Source: Planctomycetaceae bacterium (lineage in GTDB: Bacteria; Planctomycetota; Phycisphaerae; Phycisphaerales; SM1A02). Taken from it: a stretch of 6,448 nt of DNA. Below the pieces are notes generated by a model. That model ran no database searches. It was not told where the DNA came from and worked only from the letters and a program-made list of their open reading frames with translations. The stretch spans positions 1-6,448 of the forward strand of contig NSIA01000166.1 of assembly GCA_002737585.1 (NCBI GenBank). Direction: 5' to 3'. The translations under genes were made by a program, and so were the position numbers. Positions 1-5,550 of this stretch are shown here, piece after piece; within the stretch, counting starts at the first letter, position 1; the number at the start of each line of letters is the position of its first letter.

Positions 1-876
1 ATGAAACACACATCCAAACAAACCCAGCATCTTGGCAACAGCCGGGCATTCACCATTGTTGAACTCATGGTCACCATCTCGATCATTGGTTTGTTGATTG
101 GCATGTTGTTGCCCGGTCTTGGGATGGTGCGTGCCACAGCCCGCGCCACAAAGAGTCAATCAAACCTCCGGCAATGGGGAATAGGCGTCATTGCTTGGTC
201 GGGAATGAACGAAGAGCGGCTCCCATGGGAAGGCTTAAAGGAGCCAAACGACATGGTTACTAATCTCGCCCAAGCGAATTACTGGGCCAATGCAATTCCA
301 CCCATGGTTGGGCAACGGACCTACAAAGAGATTTCTGAGCAAGCATTTGCAGAACAACGAAATGTTGAGATGAGTGGCGATGCAGAGTCAGTCTTCCTTG
401 ACCCATCAGCTAAGCCAGCATCAGAAGAACCATGGGGATTTGGCCTTCCTGGAGGAAATGGCGTTCGTCAGCAGTTCTATTTCAACTACGTGCCAAACAG
501 CCAATTGAACAACACTATGTTGCGCGAAGGAAACCTGACCGACTTTTCTCCCAATAACACCATGCGCTTGGCGATGATCGGTTTCTCGGATAAGACGGTT
601 CTCATGCTTGAGTTGCGAGCCAACCCCAACGAGCTTTCTTCCAATGACCCACACTTTGGGCGTGATCTCAAGCGTCACCGTACGGACTGGAAGCGGTTTG
701 CGGCGCGTCACTTCAAGGGTGGGCACATGATGTTTGCCGATGGCCATGTCGGTTGGATGTTGAACGAGGAAGCAACGACAAACTCCCAAGGCAACCGTGA
801 CATTTTGTTCACAAGCGGCGACTGGAACACATCTAAGTTGATCTGGGATCCACTTGGTCCCGCGACAGACGAGTGA
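1..876 (+). CDS. Prepilin-type N-terminal cleavage/methylation domain protein with H-X9-DG motif (pseudopilin-like)
   Basis: This is a 291-residue protein with a type IV prepilin signature. A 16-residue basic leader is followed by FTIVE at residues 17-21 and a hydrophobic helix at about 17-40. The Glu at mature position 5 (E21), needed for N-methylation and assembly in this family, is present. The residue before the cleavage site is Ala16 rather than the usual Gly. Near the C-terminus, H237 followed nine residues later by D247-G248 gives the H-X9-DG motif of the large DUF1559-like pseudopilin families of Planctomycetota. Such proteins are expected to be processed by a prepilin peptidase, inserted in the inner membrane, and exposed outside or in a pseudopilus; the substrate or role of this one is unknown. 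The ATG is the first base of the window, so an upstream ribosome binding site cannot be checked. The gene ends with TGA and faces the minus-strand pair at 1134-3082. Confidence 0.88.
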   Translation: MKHTSKQTQHLGNSRAFTIVELMVTISIIGLLIGMLLPGLGMVRATARATKSQSNLRQWGIGVIAWSGMNEERLPWEGLKEPNDMVTNLAQANYWANAIPPMVGQRTYKEISEQAFAEQRNVEMSGDAESVFLDPSAKPASEEPWGFGLPGGNGVRQQFYFNYVPNSQLNNTMLREGNLTDFSPNNTMRLAMIGFSDKTVLMLELRANPNELSSNDPHFGRDLKRHRTDWKRFAARHFKGGHMMFADGHVGWMLNEEATTNSQGNRDILFTSGDWNTSKLIWDPLGPATDE

Positions 877-1133
877 CCAGCGAATCGGGGTGGTGCCCTG
901 ACGAACACCTCTTCAACAGCGCCACCACGCATCTACACGATGGCTGGTAGCAGACGATGGTGCCCAGATCTCAGGCGCAAGCTGCGCGCTATGTTGCCTT
1001 GGATGGCTTTGAAACCACCCGTCTTGCCGGGATCAACCAAGCCCATCACGGCCAACACAGACGGTATGTCTGGCACGAATTGACAGGTCTTTCCTTCGGG
1101 CGTCTCCCCATCTTGTCGGCAGCGACGCCCACC
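877..1133. other. Convergent intergenic gap with no convincing gene
   Basis: This stretch lies between two converging genes. I see no gene on the plus strand with family-like content. On the minus strand, the frame of the small gene ending at 1134 stays open for another 66 codons past its TGA, down to a TAG at 935-933. It contains Gly/Pro-rich text such as GLVDPGKTGG that I cannot assign; this could be chance or a relic. A 7-bp hairpin (arms 1098-1104 and 1124-1130, 19-nt loop) sits just beyond the minus-strand stop. It lacks a T-run, so I do not call it a terminator. Confidence 0.4.
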
Positions 1134-1415
1134 TCACTCAGCAATGTCCCTTACTCCTGCTGGACTCCGCTCAATTGCCATGGCAGCGATTGTTCGATAT
1201 CCAGCAAAGTGAGCCACATCCTCAGGATCCTGGGCGCTCTTGCAAAGGCGCTCAAGTGCAACAGGATCGCTCGCCGCATTTGCAGCGAGCGAAACCAACG
1301 CGTCGGCAAGGTCGCGTGTTCCGCCACACGCACCACCACATTCCACGATGGCATCAAGAAGAACTAGGGCTGGTGAGTTGCCAAGAAGGATGCACAAGGG
1401 GACGCAGCAAGTCAT
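1134..1415 (-). CDS. Small hypothetical protein, translationally coupled to upstream gene
   Basis: This is a 93-residue reading frame whose ATG (1415-1413) overlaps the TGA stop (1414-1412) of the choice-of-anchor I gene in an ATGA arrangement. That is the usual sign of translational coupling, and it is the main reason I accept the frame as a gene. I do not recognise the family. The N-terminus is Cys-rich (C3, C4, C8, then C26 and C30). The rest is Ala/Leu-rich and probably all helical, with segments such as RDLADALVSLAANAASDP and ERLCKSAQDPEDVAHFAGYR that resemble one or two helical-repeat units. No signal peptide cleavage site or clear membrane helix is visible. It could instead be the remaining start of a longer protein, because the frame continues open beyond the stop. 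Codon use looks like that of its neighbour. A chance frame cannot be excluded. Confidence 0.5.
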   Translation of the reverse strand: MTCCVPLCILLGNSPALVLLDAIVECGGACGGTRDLADALVSLAANAASDPVALERLCKSAQDPEDVAHFAGYRTIAAMAIERSPAGVRDIAE

Positions 1416-3082
1416 TTAGGAAAAGTATTGCGCTTGCTGTTTTTTGGTCCGACCTTCACTTGCCACAACGATGTGGTTCCGCTGATTTCATTGCACATGA
1501 CTACAAGCGGGCTGCCGTTTGGGCATTTATCTGCAGGCACAAACATAAGTCCCTCGGGACCAAGATCACCAACCACCAGGGCATTCTTCATGGCTAACCC
1601 AGCATCTTTATCAAGATTGAGCGGCGCATCTGTGTTTCGTTGGTTCACGTAATCGAGCAGCACTGGATGGGTGGGATCAGTGATGTCCCAGGTAACAATG
1701 CCACCAGGCCGCTCAAGCCCCGCGAACAAGAGGCGCCGACTATCCACGATGCCAGTGGTCAACCCCTCAGCCTCGGGCCCCTTGCTCTTGCTGCGTTGGT
1801 CTTGTGATGGATTTTTCCGGCTGTCGGCGTTAAATACCGCGGGCATTCGCTCAGCAACAATACGCTCGACGTCTGAGCCAGAGTCCCAAGCCTCAATAAG
1901 CTTGCCATCAACGAATTTCCAAACAGTAACCCCACGACCACCAAAGCACACCAGTCTGTCAGCGTCGCCATCGGCGTCAAGATCTGCCATTGGGCCGCAC
2001 ACATCAAGTCGCCCAAGGTGCTCTGGTTTCACGAGATCCTCCCAGCCCCACCCAGGGCTGTTAGAACCTTCCTTTGCAAATGCGCCATGATCGAGCGTCA
2101 GAGTGCCAACCTTCACCGAATCAACAAACATGGCACCTTCACGCTGCTCACCTTCGTTAGCGGTAGCTAGCCACTGCACACCACCCTGTTCCCACGCAAC
2201 CACCGTATCTGGTTGGCGCAGGGCAAACACAGGCCATGGATTGATGCGAATACCACCATCCTTGTCACTTGGGTCAAGCGCGCTCTTTGAAAAGTCTTTC
2301 AGCCCAAGCCCAAACACACTAGTGATTCGTGCCGAAGGAAGATCTACAACCGCAAGGGCATTTGCTTCTTGCAAAGTGACAAACGCAGTCATTCCGTCGT
2401 TGCTAATCGCGATGTATTCAGGTTCTAGTTGCTGAGCCACGGTGTGATTTGGGACGAATAGGCAAGCACCCTGCTTTTTCAGGCTATCTGCTTGGGTATT
2501 GAACGCTCGAAAGTCCGCAGTGCGGATGGTTGCGGCCATCACGCCATTGCCGAGATCTATGACCGAAACAGTTCCTTCTGGATCAATATTGTTCTCCTCA
2601 TCAACCTCACCCTCATTGGCAACCAATAGAGTTTTTCCATCCGGCGAAAAAACCACCATGTCCGGGTTTGCACCCACAGTCATCCGTCGTAACTCATGTC
2701 CAGCGTGATCAATAAAGACCACTTCACCGGGAACCGAACGAACCTTCGGCGCAACAGCAATGGCGATCAGATCCCCATGAATTGCAACCGAGTTTGTCCC
2801 GAGACAGGAAAACGACGATAATTTTAGGGGCTTTGCCGGGTTTGACACATCAATAAAATCCAAGCCAACCGCACCATTCAAAACAATCAATCGCTTGCGA
2901 GGGAAGTCATATGCGGCAACCTCGCTGCCACTTAGGTCAACAACACCCGATATTGATTGACCAAGGAATTCAAGATGAAATTCACTAGGTAGGGTTGACG
3001 CGCTGGTTCTGTCTGTCATTGGCTGGTCCGCCTGCATGGCAAGTGCGTGCGCTACGAGGACGGAAATAATCAGCGTTGTCAA
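1412..3082 (-). CDS. Choice-of-anchor I family secreted beta-propeller-like protein
   Basis: The product is about 556 residues. It matches the choice-of-anchor I domain over nearly its whole length: NSVAIHGDLIAIAV (97-110), a GANPDMVVFSPDGKTLLVANEGE block (137-159), IDPEGTVSVIDL (166-177), LEPEYIAISNDGMTAFVTLQ (219-238), SDKDGGIRI (272-280), KGPEAEG (434-440), LERPGGI (456-462), GDLGPEGL (505-512) and NEISGTT (531-537). An Asp-rich DxDxDGxxD loop at 367-375 probably binds calcium. Members are extracytoplasmic beta-propeller-like proteins sometimes named phosphatases without proof; no enzyme activity can be assigned. Start choice: the TTG at 3082-3080 has AAGGAAGG seven bases upstream and opens directly into a signal peptide (TTLIISVLVAHALA). 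A longer frame from a TTG at 3136 lacks a ribosome binding site and would put 18 polar residues in front of it. No C-terminal sorting signal or anchor follows the domain, so it is probably released or periplasmic. It is first in a two-gene unit with the 93-residue protein. Confidence 0.88.
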   Translation of the reverse strand: MTTLIISVLVAHALAMQADQPMTDRTSASTLPSEFHLEFLGQSISGVVDLSGSEVAAYDFPRKRLIVLNGAVGLDFIDVSNPAKPLKLSSFSCLGTNSVAIHGDLIAIAVAPKVRSVPGEVVFIDHAGHELRRMTVGANPDMVVFSPDGKTLLVANEGEVDEENNIDPEGTVSVIDLGNGVMAATIRTADFRAFNTQADSLKKQGACLFVPNHTVAQQLEPEYIAISNDGMTAFVTLQEANALAVVDLPSARITSVFGLGLKDFSKSALDPSDKDGGIRINPWPVFALRQPDTVVAWEQGGVQWLATANEGEQREGAMFVDSVKVGTLTLDHGAFAKEGSNSPGWGWEDLVKPEHLGRLDVCGPMADLDADGDADRLVCFGGRGVTVWKFVDGKLIEAWDSGSDVERIVAERMPAVFNADSRKNPSQDQRSKSKGPEAEGLTTGIVDSRRLLFAGLERPGGIVTWDITDPTHPVLLDYVNQRNTDAPLNLDKDAGLAMKNALVVGDLGPEGLMFVPADKCPNGSPLVVMCNEISGTTSLWQVKVGPKNSKRNTFPK

Positions 3083-3106
3083 TGGACGACCTTCCTTGGA
3101 ATTTAA
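3074..3106 (-). promoter_or_regulatory. Ribosome binding site and TTG start that decide the N-terminus
   Basis: On the minus strand, AAGGAAGG lies seven bases before the TTG at 3082-3080, a good Shine-Dalgarno match and distance. It follows an AT-rich TTTAAATT stretch. This supports the shorter form of the choice-of-anchor I protein with the signal peptide at its very start. Confidence 0.55.
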
Positions 3107-3152
3107 ATGATCCTGCTCACCACAAGTGCGATGCAATTGTTAGTTTAGGGGA

Positions 3153-3628
3153 TTGCCATGGCTGTTCACTACATCACAACCACCGAAGATCCTGCGTGTT
3201 TGGGTGCATTCTGGATTTCAAGTACATCAGAGTCGATGCATCGCGGCGATCATGCAGCCCATTCCAGACAAGCGCTTCCAGATGGTGCGTTACTATGGCT
3301 GGTACTCCAACAAGATGCGCGGCCAGCGTAGGTAGCGTGCAGAGGAGGCACAGGAGGAGGCCGCGCGCGAGTCCGCGGCAACAGCAGAGCAGGGGTGTGG
3401 CGCCAAAGTAAGCGCGGCGATTGAAATCATCGAGCATCCTGCACTCAAACCGCGGCGCATTCCGTCGCGATCGTGGCGCGAGCGGATCAAGCATGATCAT
3501 GAAAGTCTGGAAGGTCGATCCGCTTCTTTGTCCCTATGACTTCCCAGCGTCACCACGAAATGCGCCCCGTGTCACTGATCAACGACGCGCAAATCATCGA
3601 GCGCGAAGCACGCCACTACGGCTTTTGA
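3153..3628 (+). pseudogene. Degenerate C-terminal fragment of an IS91-type transposase
   Basis: Recognisable transposase text is scattered over three plus-strand frames. The first frame has IAAIMQPIPDKRF, QMVRYYGWYSNKMRGQRR, then a TAG at 3333-3335. It continues with an Ala/Glu-rich linker (RAEEAQEEAARESAATAEQ) and ALKPRRIPSRSWRERIK up to 3491. The second frame has KVWKVDPLLCP (3502-3534). The third has QRHHEMRPVSLINDAQIIER and ends in RHYGF plus TGA at 3626-3628. In order these match the C-terminal end of IS91-like (Y2-type) transposases, including the VxYYGxYSN block and the xVDPLLCP / HEMRxVxLI zinc-binding-like tail. The catalytic His-hydrophobic-His and tyrosine regions would lie upstream and are absent. 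With one stop and at least two frameshifts it cannot make a transposase. No element ends were found. It marks an old insertion or rearrangement between the choice-of-anchor gene and the signalling genes. Confidence 0.82.
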
Positions 3629-3757
3629 ATCCATCCCAGCCTTCACAAACTTGAGGGCGACGCGCTGCACGAAGGGGTGGCGCCGCTCGGCAAGCCAGAC
3701 GTAGCCAAAGCCGCCCGAGCCCGGGGTTCCCAAGATGATGGTGTCCTCCGGAATCAC
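3572..3757 (-). pseudogene. Truncated N-lobe of a Hanks-type serine/threonine protein kinase
   Basis: The frame (GTG at 3757-3755) encodes 61 residues. Residues 10-50 are the start of a bacterial serine/threonine kinase of the style common in Planctomycetota: the glycine-rich loop GSGGFGYV (13-20), WLAE, the VALK motif with the ATP-anchoring lysine (K36), and KAGMDSKAVVA leading into helix C. Homology ends near residue 51, where family members continue with an Arg-Phe and a Glu-rich helix. Here the text becomes ALDDLRVVDQ and stops at 3572. The catalytic HRD and DFG motifs are missing, so it is inactive as a kinase. The break falls at the end of the opposite-strand IS91 remnant. The fragment lies 27 bases after the phosphatase stop and in the same frame. 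A tail of GGAGG before an internal TTG gives another possible start, but the product would still be truncated. A kinase gene probably once followed the phosphatase gene in one operon. Confidence 0.75.
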
Positions 3758-3784
3758 ATGGGAAGATACAAAGAGTGGCGCACA

Positions 3785-5224
3785 TCATGGTCGCTCGAAC
3801 ACGATGCTCGCAACCGTCACATCATCCACGTAGGGCTTGCCTTGGGCGTGTCGCTCCAGCAGCGAAAGTAGACGCGAAACATCCTCATGGGTGTCCGAAC
3901 TTCCCTCGAGTGCCGCGATGATCGGCTCGTAACCCATCATCACCCCTGCCGGGTTTGGCTGCTCCGAAATGCCGTCACTGAACATTACGATCCGGTCGCC
4001 GGCGGCGAGATTCACGGGGCCGCTCGTATACGGGAAGTCGATCACGGCGCCGAGTGGCGGGCCTCCGCCTTCGGGCTCTAGTTTTTCAACGCGACCACCG
4101 CGCACAAGCAATGCCATCGCGTGGCCGGCATCCACTGCGCAACATGTTCCATCGGGGGCGATCTCTAACGCGAAGACGGTGACGAATGCACCCGCCTTTG
4201 CTTCGAGCGCCGCGCCACCGCGTGCGATGTGCGTGCCAATGCACTGCATCACCCGCTCGAGCGGTGCGCCCTCGGCGATGGCGGCTTCGGCATAGGCAAC
4301 GGTTGCGGCCATCACCATGCCCGCCGGTGCGCCTTTGCCTGCCACGTCGCCCAACAGGACCACCGAACCACGGTCCGGACGCTCGAACACCGCGAACAAA
4401 TCACCACTGACTTGCAGTCCGGGTCGACTTGACATTGTCCAACGCACGCATCCTCGTGTGCCTTGCTTACTCGGCAGCAGTCGCGCCTGCGCGCGGTGGG
4501 CCTCGTCTAATTCAGCGGAAAGTTCGCGGCGCGCCAGTGACTCCAATCCCAATGATGCCAGGCGCGCCACCACATTGACGAACGGTGCCGCCGACGCGCG
4601 GCGTGCACCGCGCTCAGAGGTGTCGACCGCCAACACGCGACCTTTGCGGCCCAGTGGAATTGCGAGCGCCGCAGTTGTTCCTGCAGCCATCACGCTCTCT
4701 GCACCACTGAAACGCGCGTTGTCATCAAGACGCACCATCGCACCGGCGTCCAGCGCCTCGCCCAGCAACGTGCGGCTCACGGGCTTCGCAGCGTCTTCGC
4801 TGCTTGCAGCGGCCGCCGCGCGGATACCCCATGACGTCACGGTTCCAGCAATGCGACGTTCGGCTACCACCGCACGGCTGAAGTCGCCGATCATTACCAG
4901 TGCGTCCACCAACGCATGCTCGAGCCCGGCCTCGTCATCAGCGCCCGCAAGGCGCGCCGTCACATCAAGCAGTCCCGAAAGGCGCAATTCGGCGAGTGAC
5001 TCCAAGGTCTGCTCGGGCACCGGGACCACACGCAAGTTGGCGCCGTCGACGATCGGTATGGTCGAGTCGTACGGCATAGCGTTCGCCGTCTGCTCGTCCG
5101 CGAGTTCTACGCGCAGCCGGTACGGGCCGATCGCCACGGTGGCCATATGCGGCATCGGCACCCATGTATCGATAGGCACCGCGCGACCGTCCAACAGCGT
5201 GCCCAATTGCCCGCAGTTGCGCAT
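3785..5224 (-). CDS. GAF-SpoIIE (PP2C-type) protein phosphatase with C-terminal half of an FHA domain
   Basis: This is a 479-residue protein. Residues 1-41 are the last strands of an FHA domain (GTLLDGRAV, then IGPYRLRVEL), whose first half is encoded just upstream in the same frame. Residues about 80-230 look like a GAF sensor domain (LLDVTARLAGADD at the start, ALAIPLGRKGRVLAVDTSERG later). A short charged helix (232-250) leads to the SpoIIE-type phosphatase domain (about 258-479). That domain is complete: GDLFAVF (274-280), GDVAGKGAPAGMVMA (292-306), DAGHAMALLVRGG (365-377), GDRIVMFSDGISEQPNPAG (409-427) and DDVT near the end, which supply the usual metal-binding aspartates. It should remove phosphate from serine or threonine in a partner protein, controlled by GAF ligand binding and phosphothreonine recognition. 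The protein is cytosolic, with no membrane helix. The ATG at 5224-5222 has no good ribosome binding site. It lies one codon after the TGA that ends the FHA piece, so expression would need readthrough or reinitiation. Confidence 0.85.
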   Translation of the reverse strand: MRNCGQLGTLLDGRAVPIDTWVPMPHMATVAIGPYRLRVELADEQTANAMPYDSTIPIVDGANLRVVPVPEQTLESLAELRLSGLLDVTARLAGADDEAGLEHALVDALVMIGDFSRAVVAERRIAGTVTSWGIRAAAAASSEDAAKPVSRTLLGEALDAGAMVRLDDNARFSGAESVMAAGTTAALAIPLGRKGRVLAVDTSERGARRASAAPFVNVVARLASLGLESLARRELSAELDEAHRAQARLLPSKQGTRGCVRWTMSSRPGLQVSGDLFAVFERPDRGSVVLLGDVAGKGAPAGMVMAATVAYAEAAIAEGAPLERVMQCIGTHIARGGAALEAKAGAFVTVFALEIAPDGTCCAVDAGHAMALLVRGGRVEKLEPEGGGPPLGAVIDFPYTSGPVNLAAGDRIVMFSDGISEQPNPAGVMMGYEPIIAALEGSSDTHEDVSRLLSLLERHAQGKPYVDDVTVASIVFERP

Positions 5225-5227
5225 TTC

Positions 5228-5401
5228 TCAGCCACCGTCTCGGTCGCGTAGCTCAGCATGCCGACGGGATACAGAGAGGTCGGGCAGCACTACCTCGCAC
5301 GCGGCGTCACGGCCGATCACGCGCACCGTGCCGTCTGCGGTGAACGAGACCGGCTTCAGCCAGCGCCCCTCGAACCGGAGGATGATCGAACGACCAATCA
5401 C
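5228..5401 (-). pseudogene. N-terminal half of the FHA domain, split from the phosphatase by an in-frame TGA
   Basis: From a GTG at 5401-5399 (GGGAG five bases upstream) the frame gives 57 residues before TGA at 5230-5228. They form the first half of a forkhead-associated domain: FEGRWLKPVSF, the GRD turn (30-32), then VVLPDLSVSRRHAEL with the conserved S45, R47 and H48 that contact phosphothreonine. The reading frame stays the same after the TGA and continues straight into the remaining FHA strands of the phosphatase. FHA domains often have a tryptophan soon after the Gly turn that follows RHA.L, so TGG changed to TGA is the simplest history. The ancestral FHA-GAF-SpoIIE protein would be about 538 residues. 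A longer frame from a TTG at 5455 adds a polar stretch with no FHA match, and I do not favour it. The split may be a fixed mutation, a stop that is suppressed or restarted past, or a sequencing error. Confidence 0.75.
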
Positions 5402-5430
5402 GCCCGCTCCCGAGGCATCATGGCGGGTCG

Positions 5431-5449
5431 CATGTTGTTTCCGAACATG
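5431..5449. promoter_or_regulatory. Small inverted repeat (possible operator) in the divergent promoter region
   Basis: CATGTT (5431-5436) and AACATG (5444-5449) are exact inverted copies separated by seven bases. A nested TGTT-TCCG-AACA palindrome lies at 5436-5447. The position, between the FHA gene start and the aconitase gene, and the 19-bp size suit a dimeric regulator. No regulator can be named and chance is possible. Confidence 0.3.
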
Positions 5450-5463
5450 AGGCAAGGATATCT

Positions 5464-5533
5464 AAATAGGTGCCGTTCACCAATGTCCCTATTTATCGTG
5501 GAAATTAGGGACAGTGGTGAACGGCACCTATTT
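5464..5533. repeat. Large REP-like palindrome upstream of aconitase gene
   Basis: Arms at 5464-5494 and 5503-5533 are inverted copies, with 29 of 31 positions pairing. The mismatches are 5483/5514 and 5492/5505, and the loop is eight bases (5495-5502). The outer arm reads AAATAGGTGCCGTTCACCA and the inner part TGTCCCT. From memory, GGTGCCGTTCACCACTGTCCC-type palindromes recur as intergenic repeats in several phyla and resemble REP elements mobilised by RAYT (Y1, IS200-like) transposases; that link is inference. It is not a plausible terminator here because both flanking genes point away from it. It ends 17 bases before the aconitase ATG and would form a strong hairpin in any longer 5' leader. 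Confidence 0.85.
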
Positions 5534-5541
5534 CCTAGAAT

Positions 5542-5550
5542 GGGGGGTCT
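5542..5550 (+). promoter_or_regulatory. Ribosome binding site of the aconitase gene
   Basis: GGGGGG followed by TCT lies directly before the ATG at 5551, a near match to the Shine-Dalgarno core at slightly short spacing. It sits right after the palindrome, so the hairpin stops short of covering it. Confidence 0.5.

Noticed and set aside
1098..1130. Hairpin with 7-bp arms after the small minus-strand gene as a terminator
   Set aside because: The loop is 19 bases and neither side has a T-run, so an intrinsic terminator is not supported.
957..1597. Plus-strand open frames at 957-1367 and 1175-1597
   Set aside because: Their translations are His/Arg/Ser-rich with no recognisable motif. They lie opposite the choice-of-anchor I gene end and the coupled small gene.
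5228..5230. TGA read as tryptophan or selenocysteine to give one FHA-phosphatase protein
   Set aside because: The prepilin and choice-of-anchor I genes end naturally with TGA, and I see no reason to expect selenocysteine in an FHA loop. A nonsense change or sequencing error is simpler.
4317..5450. Long plus-strand open frame of 377 codons opposite the phosphatase gene
   Set aside because: It is Ser/Arg/Ala/Pro-rich with no family text and mirrors the GC-rich codons of the real minus-strand gene, which shows clear FHA, GAF and SpoIIE motifs.
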